A stretch of 20,538 bases of DNA from JAJFUI01 sp039679885. Lineage in GTDB: Bacteria; Planctomycetota; Planctomycetia; Pirellulales; Thermoguttaceae. Of this stretch, positions 1 to 8,392 are shown piece by piece. The DNA is taken from assembly GCA_039679885.1 (NCBI GenBank), contig JBDKUC010000445.1, forward strand, positions 1-20,538, in the 5' to 3' direction. Every line of letters begins with the position of its first letter. Positions within the stretch are counted from its first letter, which is position 1. Below the pieces are notes generated by a model. It was not told where the DNA came from. It saw nothing but the letters and a program-made list of their open reading frames with translations, and made no database searches. The position numbers and the translations under genes were made by a program.

Positions 1-1
1 C

Positions 2-3000
2 ACGATCGCCGAACTGCAGGGCACTCGCTTCGTCGATCTGGTCCCGCCGGAAGATCGACAGCGCGTGGCAGAAAATGTCGCCGCCAACCGCGAGTCGATG
101 ATCGAGCACGCGATGGTTCGCCCCGACAGCCTGCCGGTGATTGTCGAGGTGCATAGTTGGCCCATCTCGCCGGGTACGCGAATTTCGTCGGTTTGCGACA
201 TTACCGCCCGACGGCGAAGCCAGCAGCGGGCAGACCGGCAGCGGGCCGTCCTGCAGGGAATCAATCGTATCCTAAGCGATGCCCTAACTTGTCGGACCGA
301 GGAGGCGTTGGGCGAAACTTGCCTCGCCGTGGCCGAAGAGGTCACCGGAAGCCAGATCGGCTTCATCGGCGAGATCGGCGCCGATGGCCTCGTGCACGAC
401 GTCGCCACCAGCGACTCCGCCCGGAATGCCTGCCCGATGTCGGAGACAGCAGGCCAACGCCGCGTGGCCGGAGGTCTCCCGATCCGCGGCATTTGCGCGC
501 GGGTTGTGAGCGATGGCAAACCGGTGCTGGCGAACCATCCCGACCGGGATCCCGATTGGATCGGCGCAACGCCCGAGCATGCGGCGATTCATTCATTCCT
601 GGGGATTCCGCTTCTTCGCGACGGGCGGGCCGTCGGAGTGATCGCCGTCGCGAACCGCGATGGCGGCTATCAGCGGGACGACCTGCTCGCCCTCCAGGCT
701 CTCGCCCCGGTGATCGTCGAGGCCTTCGGCCGCAAGCGAACCGAGGAGGCCCTGCGATCGAGCGATGAGCGGCTGCGATTCGTCGCCGATCGGGCGCAGA
801 TCGGCTACTGGCACTGGGACATTCCCCGTGACCGCCTGGAATGGTCCACGGCTTGCCAACGCCTGTTCGGGATTCCCGACGACGAAAAGATGTCCTACTC
901 GCGGTTCGTGGCCACGATCCACCCGGCGGACCAGGCTCGCGCCGATCACGCCGTCCGCGCGTGCCTGGAGAGCGCCGGCACGATGGGCTACGACATCGAA
1001 TATCGAACGCGGCGGCCCGACGGCGAAATCCGATGGGTCCACGCCAAAGGCGACGCCATTTTCCTTGAGGGAAAACCCGTTCGCATGGCGGCGATTGTCC
1101 TGGACGTCACGGAACGCAAACGCCGCCAAGAGCGGCTCGCGAAAGTGACCCGGCTCTACGCCGTCTTGAGCCAAGTCAACGAGGTGATTGTCCGCGCCGA
1201 AACGACCGATCGCCTGTACGCCGAAGTCTGCCGCATCATCGCCGAGGTAGGCAACTTTCCGTGCGTATGGATCGGAGAACAACGCGAACAAAAACTGGTC
1301 GCGATGGCGGCCGACGGCCCCGCCGCCGAATACGGTCGGACAATTCACGTCGAGATCGACGGGCCTTTCGGCAGCGGGCCAAGCGGCACGAGCTTCCGCG
1401 AGGATCGCGCCGTCGTGGCGAATGACTTCGCCACCAATCCGTCCACGGCCCCTTGGCAACAGCCGGCGCTGCCCTACGGTTTCCAGGCGTCCGCCGCCTT
1501 TCCGCTCCGGCGGCAAGGACGGCCGATCGGCGTGCTTACCCTCTATACCTGCGACCCCGAGGCCTTTGACGACGAACAAATCCGTCTGCTCGATGCGCTG
1601 AGCGCCGATGTCTCCTTCTCGCTGGATGCCATCGAGGAAGAACGTCTCCGAGTCCGCGCCGAGCGAGACTTGGCCGACGCGCTTCAACGACTGCGGGCCT
1701 TGATGCAGGCCGTGCCTGTCGGCATCAGCTTCTCCGACGATGTGACATGTCAACGCGTCACCGGCAACCCAGCCGCGCTCGCGCAGTTCGAAGTGCGCGC
1801 CGAAGACAATCTCTCGGCCTCCGACGCGGACGCCTCGTCGGCGGGGCACAACGTGCGATACTTCAAGGACGGCCGGCGCCTCACCGAGGCCGAATTGCCC
1901 TTGCAGCGCGCGGTGACCGAAAAACGCGAGATTGCGTCCATGGAGCTCCAGATCGAGCTCCCAAGCGGCCGCCGATGGCATGCCTCCGCTTCCGGTGCGC
2001 CGATCTGCGACATCGATGGCAACGTCGTCGGTGGCGTCGCCGTCACGGTCGATCTGACCGATCGCAAGAATGCCGAAGAGCGGGCGAGGTTGCTGTCTGA
2101 CGTCACCGCCCAATTGCTGGCCAGCGACAAGCCGCAGGCGGTCGTCGAGTCGCTATGCCGCCGCGTCATGGATCATCTCGGCTGCCACGTGTTCTTCAAC
2201 TATCTGGCCGACGAGGAGGCCGGCTGCCTGAGGCTCAACGCCTATGGCGGCATCCCGGCCGAAGCGGCCAAACAAGTCAAGACGCGCGACCTGGGCGGGA
2301 CGCCCTGCGGGTGCGTGGCCCGCGACGGTCGCCGCATCGTCGCCGAAAACATCCAAGCGAGCGCTGACCCCAATGCGACGTTGGTCCGGCCCTACGGCGT
2401 TCAGGCTTACGCCTGCCACCCGCTGACGAGCCAAGGCCAGGTCCTTGGGACGCTCTCGTTCGGCTCAAAGACAAAAACGGCATTCAACGACAGCGAGCTG
2501 AATCTGATGCGTGCGGTGGCCGATCACGTGTCGATCGCCGTGCAGCGCATCCGCCTGCTCGAGTCGCTCGAACGCCACGCGAAGGCCGCAGAAGCCGCCA
2601 ACTTGGCCAAGAGCCAGTTCTTGGCCAATATGAGCCATGAGCTGCGCACGCCCATGAACGCGATTGTCGGCATGGTCGACGCCGCGCTCCCCAAGGCCTC
2701 GGACCCGGTCATGCGGGACTACTTGCAGACGGCCCGCAGTTCAGCCGACCTGCTCCTCGCGCTGCTCAACGATCTTCTGGACTCTGCCAGGATCGAGTCG
2801 GGCAAGCTGACGCTGGAGTCCGCGCCCTTCAGCTTGCGGCGCACGCTGGAGCAGACCGCGCGAATTGTCTCCTTGCGCGCCAAGGACAAGGGGCTCCGCT
2901 TCGATTGCCGCGTCGCCGACGGAACGCCCGACGCGGTCGTCGGCGACCGCACCCGGCTCGAACAGGTGCTGCTCAACCTGGCCAGCAACGCCATCAAGTT

Positions 3001-4258
3001 CACCGAACGCGGCGAAGTGGAGATCAGGGTGGAGAGCGGAGAGTCGAGCGTCGAGAGTGATGAACCGAAGGCGGACCACGGACCCCAGAACAGGGACAGC
3101 GCAGAAGCCGTTCAGACACCTCTTCCCTCTCCCCTCTCCCCTCTCCCCTGTCCACTCTCCACCCTTCACTTCTCCGTCCGCGACACCGGCATCGGGATCC
3201 CGGCAGAAAGTCTCGAACGCCTGTTCCAGCCATTCGTCCAGGCCGACGCCTCGATGGTGCGGCGATTCGGCGGCACGGGGCTGGGGCTCCATATCTGCAA
3301 AAGCCTCGTCGAAATGATGGGCGGCCGCATCCGGGTCGACAGCGAGGTCGGGCTGGGAAGCACGTTCTCCTTCACCATCCGATTGCCGCTGGCCGGCGAG
3401 GTTTCGGGAGAGCCCGATCCGTTGCTCTCGGCCGCTGCATCGCCCAGCCGCCAGTTGCGAATCCTTCTGGTGGAGGACAATCCGGCGAATCAGAAGGTGG
3501 CCGCCCACATCCTGGCCGATCGCGGCCATGCAGTCGAAATCGCCAGCGACGGCCATGAGGCCGTCCGATTGACCGCTCAACGGAAGTACGACGCCGTCCT
3601 GATGGACGTGCAAATGCCCGGCATGAATGGACTGGAGACCACGGCCGCCATCCGTCGGCGCGAGCTGGACGGCCCCCGCGTGCCGATCATCGCCACGACG
3701 GCGCACACGCTCGATGGCGACGCTGAACGTTGTCTGGCCGCCGGCATGGATGCCTACATGCCGAAGCCGATCGACGCTCGGAAAGTGATTGCCGTCGTCG
3801 AGCGTCTCGCCGGCTTGCATCCGATCGGCGCAGGCGATGGCGACTCGATCGCCCACGCATGCAACGGATCTCCGCGCGTCCCGGCGGGCTCACCGCCCCT
3901 CTTTGACCCGGCCGCCGCGCTGCGGCATTGCCTGGGCAAGCATGAACTGCTGCTCCAAATGATCCAGTTCTTCTTCGAGGACGTGGAAAAGATCTTGCCG
4001 CGAATCGCTGCCGCCGCGCAGCAGGGGAACTTGACGGAGGTCGGACGGCTGGGCCACCGGCTCAAAGGCACCATCAGCCATCTCGCCGCGGAACGGGCGC
4101 ATCGGGCCGCGGGCCAGGTCGAGAACATCGGCCGTCCTGGCAGCCCACAGACCGAGGCCGTCGCCGCCGTCGAGCAGCTCCACCGCGAGTGCTATGCGCT
4201 CCGCGAGACCTTGACCAATCACCCGGTCTGGAATCGAGCTTCGCGAAACGGCCTCTAG
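2..4258 (+). CDS. Hybrid sensor histidine kinase/response regulator with HPt domain (5' partial)
   Basis: The reading frame is open to the left edge, and the first ~20 visible codons already read as the end of a PAS domain (ELQGTRFVDLVPPEDRQRV), so the GTG at 65 is not the true start. Counting residues from 65, the order is: PAS remnant 1-50, GAF ~62-222, PAS_3 ~232-355, GAF ~358-526, PAS ~545-670, GAF ~676-832, HisKA with phospho-acceptor His858 (MSHELRTPMN), HATPase ~955-1115 (N box ASNAIKF, G1 DTGIGIP, G2 GGTGLGL), REC ~1132-1250 with Asp1181 (LMDVQMPG), and HPt with His1331 (LGHRLKGT). All four phosphorelay elements look intact. It has no output domain, so the phosphate must pass to another regulator, and none is visible nearby. 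There is no membrane segment in the visible part, so the visible sensors are probably cytoplasmic. An unusual ~40-residue Ser/Pro-rich insert lies inside the ATPase domain (see the repeat at 3026-3165). Confidence 0.95.
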   Translation, partial: TIAELQGTRFVDLVPPEDRQRVAENVAANRESMIEHAMVRPDSLPVIVEVHSWPISPGTRISSVCDITARRRSQQRADRQRAVLQGINRILSDALTCRTEEALGETCLAVAEEVTGSQIGFIGEIGADGLVHDVATSDSARNACPMSETAGQRRVAGGLPIRGICARVVSDGKPVLANHPDRDPDWIGATPEHAAIHSFLGIPLLRDGRAVGVIAVANRDGGYQRDDLLALQALAPVIVEAFGRKRTEEALRSSDERLRFVADRAQIGYWHWDIPRDRLEWSTACQRLFGIPDDEKMSYSRFVATIHPADQARADHAVRACLESAGTMGYDIEYRTRRPDGEIRWVHAKGDAIFLEGKPVRMAAIVLDVTERKRRQERLAKVTRLYAVLSQVNEVIVRAETTDRLYAEVCRIIAEVGNFPCVWIGEQREQKLVAMAADGPAAEYGRTIHVEIDGPFGSGPSGTSFREDRAVVANDFATNPSTAPWQQPALPYGFQASAAFPLRRQGRPIGVLTLYTCDPEAFDDEQIRLLDALSADVSFSLDAIEEERLRVRAERDLADALQRLRALMQAVPVGISFSDDVTCQRVTGNPAALAQFEVRAEDNLSASDADASSAGHNVRYFKDGRRLTEAELPLQRAVTEKREIASMELQIELPSGRRWHASASGAPICDIDGNVVGGVAVTVDLTDRKNAEERARLLSDVTAQLLASDKPQAVVESLCRRVMDHLGCHVFFNYLADEEAGCLRLNAYGGIPAEAAKQVKTRDLGGTPCGCVARDGRRIVAENIQASADPNATLVRPYGVQAYACHPLTSQGQVLGTLSFGSKTKTAFNDSELNLMRAVADHVSIAVQRIRLLESLERHAKAAEAANLAKSQFLANMSHELRTPMNAIVGMVDAALPKASDPVMRDYLQTARSSADLLLALLNDLLDSARIESGKLTLESAPFSLRRTLEQTARIVSLRAKDKGLRFDCRVADGTPDAVVGDRTRLEQVLLNLASNAIKFTERGEVEIRVESGESSVESDEPKADHGPQNRDSAEAVQTPLPSPLSPLPCPLSTLHFSVRDTGIGIPAESLERLFQPFVQADASMVRRFGGTGLGLHICKSLVEMMGGRIRVDSEVGLGSTFSFTIRLPLAGEVSGEPDPLLSAAASPSRQLRILLVEDNPANQKVAAHILADRGHAVEIASDGHEAVRLTAQRKYDAVLMDVQMPGMNGLETTAAIRRRELDGPRVPIIATTAHTLDGDAERCLAAGMDAYMPKPIDARKVIAVVERLAGLHPIGAGDGDSIAHACNGSPRVPAGSPPLFDPAAALRHCLGKHELLLQMIQFFFEDVEKILPRIAAAAQQGNLTEVGRLGHRLKGTISHLAAERAHRAAGQVENIGRPGSPQTEAVAAVEQLHRECYALRETLTNHPVWNRASRNGL
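3026..3165. repeat. Palindrome-bounded low-complexity insert within the kinase ATPase domain
   Basis: AGGGTGGAGAG at 3026-3036 is matched by its reverse complement CTCTCCACCCT at 3155-3165. The match continues imperfectly inward for ~8 bp. Between the arms lie purine-rich sequence on the left and a CTCTCCC-type pyrimidine repeat (about 3121-3149) on the right. The segment is in frame with the kinase and encodes a Ser/Glu-rich then Pro/Ser/Leu-rich stretch between the N box and the DTGIGIP motif. Kinases of this type usually have only a short loop there. An inserted MITE-like or REP-like element is inferred, not proven. Confidence 0.55.
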
Positions 4259-4299
4259 TGCTTAGCCAAGCTGGGCGCACTGTGCCTGACCGATTCTCC

Positions 4300-4358
4300 G
4301 TAGGACGGATTTCCTAATCCGTCCCATAAAAATGGACGGGTTAGGAAACCCGTCCTAC
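4300..4358. repeat. REP/BIME-like double hairpin, possible bidirectional terminator
   Basis: The 25-base arm at 4300-4324 and the arm at 4334-4358 are inverted copies matching at 23 of 25 positions. Each arm is itself a hairpin: GGACGGATT-TCCT-AATCCGTCC on the left and GGACGGGTT-AGGA-AACCCGTCC on the right. The nested symmetry, and the two differences that preserve pairing within each arm, resemble paired REP units. It sits between the convergent kinase and adaptor genes, where it could stop transcription from both sides. No other gene-like content is visible in 4259-4394. Confidence 0.75.
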
Positions 4359-4394
4359 GCATACAATCAACGCGAGTGATTATGTCGCGAAGTC

Positions 4395-5738
4395 CTAGTA
4401 CCGGCTGCGCCGCCCGCGCGCGCCGCCCAATATGTCGACAAACCGAGCTCCGTGATCGTCGCCAACATCCGAGTCGTTTTGCCGGGTGGCCGTCTGACCG
4501 ACCACCACGTCCATGCCCTCTTTCAACTGTTCGCCGCGGACTTCGGTCACGGTCCCGTCGCTTGCGCCGGTCCGCACCGCGATTGGCCGCACGTAGTCGC
4601 CGGCTTCGATCCACAGATAGTGGCGATCCTCCCGCCCCGTCGCTGGCTTTTCCTCGACCGCCTCGGAGGCCGCGACACGTTCGTTCTCGCCGCCCTCGTC
4701 GGCGGCCGTGGGCGAGCCGCTCGGACGGAGGTCAGGCGACACCTGCTCTGGACGCGGCCGCCAACAGAGCGCCGCATTGGGAACCAGCAGCACGTTGCTA
4801 AGCTGCCCGACCTCGAATTGCAAGTTCGCCGTCAGATCGGGCAGCAACTTGCCTTGTGAATTGTCGGTCAGCACCACCACGGTGTAGCTCGCCGCCGCAC
4901 CGGTCGTGGTCGCCTTAAGGCGGATCTGATCGACCTGACCGCGGAAGGTCTCGCCCGGACAAGCGTCGACCGTGAACTGGACAAGCATTCCCCGTCGGAT
5001 GCGGCCGATTTCCGACTCGTTGATCGGTGCCCAGACCTGCATCCGCCGCAGATCCTTCGCAATCAGGAACAGGTTCGGCGCGTTGAAGGCGGCGACAACC
5101 GTCTGCCCGACGCTCGCCCGCCGGTCCAGGATGACGCCATGAACCGGCGACCGGATGATGGTGTTTTCCAAATTGGCCTTGGCGAGCCGCAGCATGACCT
5201 CGCCCTGCCGTACGCTGGCCTTTTGCGAAGCCACCTGAGCCGACGCCGCTCGATAGTTGGCCGTCGCCAGATCGAATTCGCTTTGGGCAATGGCATGCGT
5301 TGGCAGCAGGCTCTTCGCCCTGCGCCATTCCTCTTCCGCCTGTTCGAGCTTGGCCTGCGCCTGGACTAGATCGGCTTGCGCCCGCTGGAGCGTCGCATCG
5401 GCATTGTCGACCTGGGCATTGTAGGCCGAATCGTCCAACAAGGCCAAGACGGTTCCTTCGTACACCACCGAGCCAAAGTCGATGTTCTTTTTCTTGGTCG
5501 GGTCACTCGGGTCGATGCCCAGCGACTTGATTTGCCCGACGACCTGGGCGCCAACGTCGACCACCTCCTCCGGCTTAACGGTTCCGACGGCGGCGATCGT
5601 GGCCCGCAATTGCCCGCGGCTGATCTTGGTGGTCCGCAGCGGGCGAGGCGTCGCGACGTTCGGCGATGGCCGACGATGATACCACGCCCCGGCCACGACG
5701 AGACCGACCGCCAGGAAAAACGCTAGTGTCGTTCTCAT
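4395..5738 (-). CDS. MacA/HlyD-family efflux periplasmic adaptor subunit
   Basis: This 447-residue protein has an N-terminal signal anchor (~4-20, FFLAVGLVVAGAW), so it should sit in the inner membrane and project into the periplasm. Next come a split biotinyl-lipoyl half (~58-105, VVGQIKSLGID), a long Ala/Gln/Glu-rich coiled-coil hairpin (~106-195), the second lipoyl half (IIRSPVHGVILDRRASVGQTV) and beta-barrel/membrane-proximal domains. Family knowledge: such adaptors link a MacB-type ABC or RND pump to a TolC-like outer-membrane channel. A charged Ser/Glu-rich loop (~340-375) interrupts the C-terminal part. The start is supported by GGAGGT a few bases upstream of the ATG. No MacB, RND or TolC gene adjoins it: the gene on one side is convergent, and ~511 bp of non-coding sequence lies on the other. 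Confidence 0.9.
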   Translation of the reverse strand: MRTTLAFFLAVGLVVAGAWYHRRPSPNVATPRPLRTTKISRGQLRATIAAVGTVKPEEVVDVGAQVVGQIKSLGIDPSDPTKKKNIDFGSVVYEGTVLALLDDSAYNAQVDNADATLQRAQADLVQAQAKLEQAEEEWRRAKSLLPTHAIAQSEFDLATANYRAASAQVASQKASVRQGEVMLRLAKANLENTIIRSPVHGVILDRRASVGQTVVAAFNAPNLFLIAKDLRRMQVWAPINESEIGRIRRGMLVQFTVDACPGETFRGQVDQIRLKATTTGAAASYTVVVLTDNSQGKLLPDLTANLQFEVGQLSNVLLVPNAALCWRPRPEQVSPDLRPSGSPTAADEGGENERVAASEAVEEKPATGREDRHYLWIEAGDYVRPIAVRTGASDGTVTEVRGEQLKEGMDVVVGQTATRQNDSDVGDDHGARFVDILGGARGRRSRY

Positions 5739-6249
5739 GGAACACCTCCGTCTTGCCCCCGTTCAGTCCCGATCAACCGAACCGCATCACGAGACCGACC
5801 GCCGCGGTGAACTGGCCCGAGGCCGCCAGTCGGGCAGCCCGCCCAGCGATGCTGCGCGGCTGCGCAAGTCGGCAGGAACACCCAACACGATGTTCGTGAT
5901 TGCCTCGGTGCAGCGGTCGGACCCTTGCACCCAGCCGCTAGAGGCGGCTCTCTCGTTGGAGCGTCTTGTCAACGCAGAGCCAGGACGCCGCAGGCAAGCA
6001 GGCGTTTCGATCCTGGCTGATGGGTCGTATTCTAGCTTTTACCGACAAACGAATCCACCCCGCAACAGGCCATCGGCCGCCTCAAGCAGCGACCTTCACG
6101 CGGAGCTATCGGCGCAACCACATGCCAGAAAGCCACTTGCGAAAGCAGACAACGTCACAAGTCGGCCTTCGATGCTGCCTCTGTCAGCAAGCGGCGTGAG
6201 AAGTTCGGAGAATCTAGGAAGAATACGCACCCCCCCATCCAAGGACGTC
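5739..6249. other. Intergenic stretch with no convincing gene
   Basis: These 511 bases lie upstream of the adaptor gene and downstream of the last polysaccharide gene. Open frames on both strands have no recognisable domain, no good ribosome binding site and poor composition. On the minus strand, 5773-5937 could encode a short tail ending SGQFTAAVGLVMRFG. This looks like the last strand of an outer-membrane barrel, but the frame closes upstream at a stop (5938-5940). It may be a decayed remnant. The adaptor's promoter should be in here, but none could be fixed. Confidence 0.4.
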
Positions 6250-7056
6250 TCATCGTCGCCCGGCGGTGCGCTCTCGTAGCACTCGGCAGAGAAACAGCGG
6301 GTTGCCGATCAGGTAACGGTGTGCCTTCAGCCGCGGCTGCTGGAACAGCCGCCAGACCCATTCGTGGCCGAGAGCGCGAAGCCAGCCGGGCGCCCGACTC
6401 ACGTTGCCGGCCCAATAGTCGAACAGCCCGCCAATGCCCAAACAGACCGGGACCTCGAGTTGGCCCGCATGGCGACAAATCCACCGCTCCTGAACCGGGT
6501 TGCCCATGCCAACCAACAGAGCATCAGGCCGCGCCGCATTGATCGCCGCGATCGCCGCCGCATTCGTCGCCTCGTCGGCCAGATAGCCATGATGGCAGCC
6601 GGCTAACGCCCAACCAGGGAACGTGCGTCGGGCGTAATCAGCCGACGCCGCGACCGTGGCCTCGTCGCCACCGAGCAGGAAGTACGAGTAGCCCCGATCG
6701 GCCGTATCCCGGAACATGGCCGGCACGAAGTCCGTGCCCACCAGGTTCTCGGCCACGCGGACGCCCTGGAGCCGGGCTGCCCAGCGGACGCCGGTGCCAT
6801 CGGCGAAGACGAAGTCGCCCGCGCCGAGCGCGTCGCGATACTCGCGATCGGCGGCCGCCAAGTTCAGCGTGTGGGCGTTGACAAAGAACACCGACACGGC
6901 ACGGCCGTCACGCCGGCGAATTGCGTCCTCCAATCGACCAATCGCCTGCGACCGTGTGACATTGTCGATCCGAACGCCGAGCACCGTGAACTGCGGCAAT
7001 CCCGACGCCGCGCGGCACGGGTGCTCCTGGCTCGCTATAGTCGTGGCGCGTTCCAT
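6250..7056 (-). CDS. WecG/TagA/CpsF family glycosyltransferase (GT26)
   Basis: The 268-residue protein matches the family over its full length. It has the N-terminal NAHTLNLA motif (~60-67), the ADGTGV segment (~85-90) that in this family carries the proposed catalytic Asp, the LLGG turn (~127-130), the signature GMGNPVQERWI (~183-193) and the tail RAPGWLRALGHEWVWRL (~221-237). Members transfer a sugar from a UDP-sugar to a lipid-linked acceptor on the inner face of the membrane, as in enterobacterial common antigen, teichoic acid linkage unit or capsule synthesis. The donor sugar cannot be read from the sequence. ATG at 7056 is preceded directly by GTG at 7059; either could start, and neither has a strong ribosome site. 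It begins ~20 bases after the family-2 glycosyltransferase and is the last gene of the minus-strand polysaccharide locus. Confidence 0.92.
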   Translation of the reverse strand: MERATTIASQEHPCRAASGLPQFTVLGVRIDNVTRSQAIGRLEDAIRRRDGRAVSVFFVNAHTLNLAAADREYRDALGAGDFVFADGTGVRWAARLQGVRVAENLVGTDFVPAMFRDTADRGYSYFLLGGDEATVAASADYARRTFPGWALAGCHHGYLADEATNAAAIAAINAARPDALLVGMGNPVQERWICRHAGQLEVPVCLGIGGLFDYWAGNVSRAPGWLRALGHEWVWRLFQQPRLKAHRYLIGNPLFLCRVLRERTAGRR

Positions 7057-7078
7057 CACCGCAAGTATAGCCTACGCC

Positions 7079-8392
7079 CTACCGCTGGGCGGCCTGTCGA
7101 TCAGCCGGCGATCGGCGACGGGCGTGAGGCGATGGCGCCACGCTCCGATCGGTGCGCACCCAAGCGTCTTGGCGGCGGACGAGCATCCTGGCATAGATAG
7201 GCAGCTTGCGCAACAAGTAGAATGGTACGGCCGCGAGCGACGGCAGCGGGACATGGCGACGGCAGAACATGGCCCAGCCGAGGCCGAGCGAGACGGCCAA
7301 TGACAGCCCGCCGACGGCGGCCAGCAACAACGGCAACGGTGAGCCGCCCACCGCCCATGCGACGCCGCTCGCCAGGGTAACGGCCAGCCAAAGGACGATC
7401 AGCAGCGCCAGCGGCGGAATGCTCAGATCGGCCGCCATCGCCAACAGCGGCCACGAACGCCGGCGGAGCCCGAAGGCCAACAACCGTGGGACTTGTCGCG
7501 CGGCGGTGCGCAGATGCCCTTGCTCCCATCTCGTGCGTTGGGCGACAAACGCCCGCCCCGCCGCCGGCAGGCCGCTCGTCACCCCGACTTCCGCACAGTA
7601 CACGGCCAGGCACCCCTGCATGGCCAGGTCGATGCCAAGCTGCATGTCCTCGACCAAGTTGCCGCCAGCCAGTTGCATCTCGGCGGCCAGCGACCACGGA
7701 AACGCCATGCCCGTGCCCGTCAGCCGACATGGCGCAGCGAGCCGGGCGAGCCCCAAGGGGCGAATCAGGTTGGTGAAGCGGTTGGCCAGAACCGAGACCG
7801 CCTCAAGGCTCGTCGCCCTCGCGCGGCCGCGCCACGGGTCAACTTCGGTCAGGTTGCGAGCTTGCACGGGCCGTTGCGCCGCGACCGCTCGCCGCGCAAG
7901 CACCTCGATCGTCTCCGGTTCGACCCGACAATCGGCATCGATGATGATCAACGCGTCCGGCGGGTCCGTCGCGAGAGCTTGAATCCCGCATTGCAGCGCG
8001 TACCCCTTTCCGCGGCGATCCGGGTTGGTTCGCTCAACCACTTCCGCCCCCGCCTGCCGCGCCAGCGAGGCCGTTTGATCCGTGCAATTGTCGGCCACCA
8101 CCAGCAGACGATCTCCGGCTGAAAGCGTCGCCAGGATCGCTCTTACCGTCCGCTCGATTCCGGCCTGCTCATCGTGCGCCGGAACCAGCACCGCGGTGCG
8201 TGGCGTCGCGCGTTCCGCACTAGCCCGAAGCGCGAGCGAGGGTGACTCGTATGCGATCCCTCGTTTGCGATTCGGGCCAGCGCCGCGAGGCAAGATCGCC
8301 GCGAGACATTCGCCCGCGAACACGGCGATTGGCAGGAGCAACACGCCGACAGCGGCCAGCAGAACCAGGTTGACCACCTCGAGAAGAGTCAT
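7079..8392 (-). CDS. Membrane-associated family 2 glycosyltransferase
   Basis: The 437-residue protein starts with a membrane helix (~4-33), followed by a GT-A domain: VLVPAHDEQ (~68-76), DNCTD (~101-105), DADC (~152-155, metal and nucleotide binding), TGTGMAF (~225-231), EDM (~248-250, likely catalytic acid region) and QRTRW (~285-289, acceptor site of processive-like enzymes). Two or three C-terminal helices (~318-378) complete a BcsA/HAS-like topology. It probably adds a sugar to the growing polysaccharide at the inner membrane; donor and acceptor are unknown. I chose ATG 8392, not the longer frame from 8497: the ATG overlaps the stop of the FemAB-like gene as ATGA, a GAGGAG ribosome site precedes it, and the extra 35 residues lack a domain. 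The overlap suggests translational coupling. Confidence 0.9.
   Translation of the reverse strand: MTLLEVVNLVLLAAVGVLLLPIAVFAGECLAAILPRGAGPNRKRGIAYESPSLALRASAERATPRTAVLVPAHDEQAGIERTVRAILATLSAGDRLLVVADNCTDQTASLARQAGAEVVERTNPDRRGKGYALQCGIQALATDPPDALIIIDADCRVEPETIEVLARRAVAAQRPVQARNLTEVDPWRGRARATSLEAVSVLANRFTNLIRPLGLARLAAPCRLTGTGMAFPWSLAAEMQLAGGNLVEDMQLGIDLAMQGCLAVYCAEVGVTSGLPAAGRAFVAQRTRWEQGHLRTAARQVPRLLAFGLRRRSWPLLAMAADLSIPPLALLIVLWLAVTLASGVAWAVGGSPLPLLLAAVGGLSLAVSLGLGWAMFCRRHVPLPSLAAVPFYLLRKLPIYARMLVRRQDAWVRTDRSVAPSPHARRRSPADRQAAQR

Noticed and set aside
593..2113. A 506-codon open frame on the minus strand
   Set aside because: It is a shadow of the PAS/GAF region of the first kinase, with composition typical of a complementary frame.
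3121..3149. CTCTCCC repeats considered as a CRISPR-like or microsatellite array
   Set aside because: The units are only ~8 bases with no spacers. They are better explained as the low-complexity core of the palindrome-bounded insert.
2741..3856. A 371-codon open frame on the minus strand
   Set aside because: It is antisense to the HisKA, ATPase and REC domains, which are unmistakable on the plus strand.
5967..5972. A perfect TTGACA on the minus strand upstream of the adaptor gene
   Set aside because: No acceptable -10 element lies 15-19 bases downstream, so it was not called a promoter.
5737..6279. A 180-codon open frame on the plus strand in the gap upstream of the adaptor gene
   Set aside because: It begins within the adaptor start codon region, overlaps the end of the WecG-like gene, has no domain and reads as low-complexity Ser/Arg/Pro sequence.
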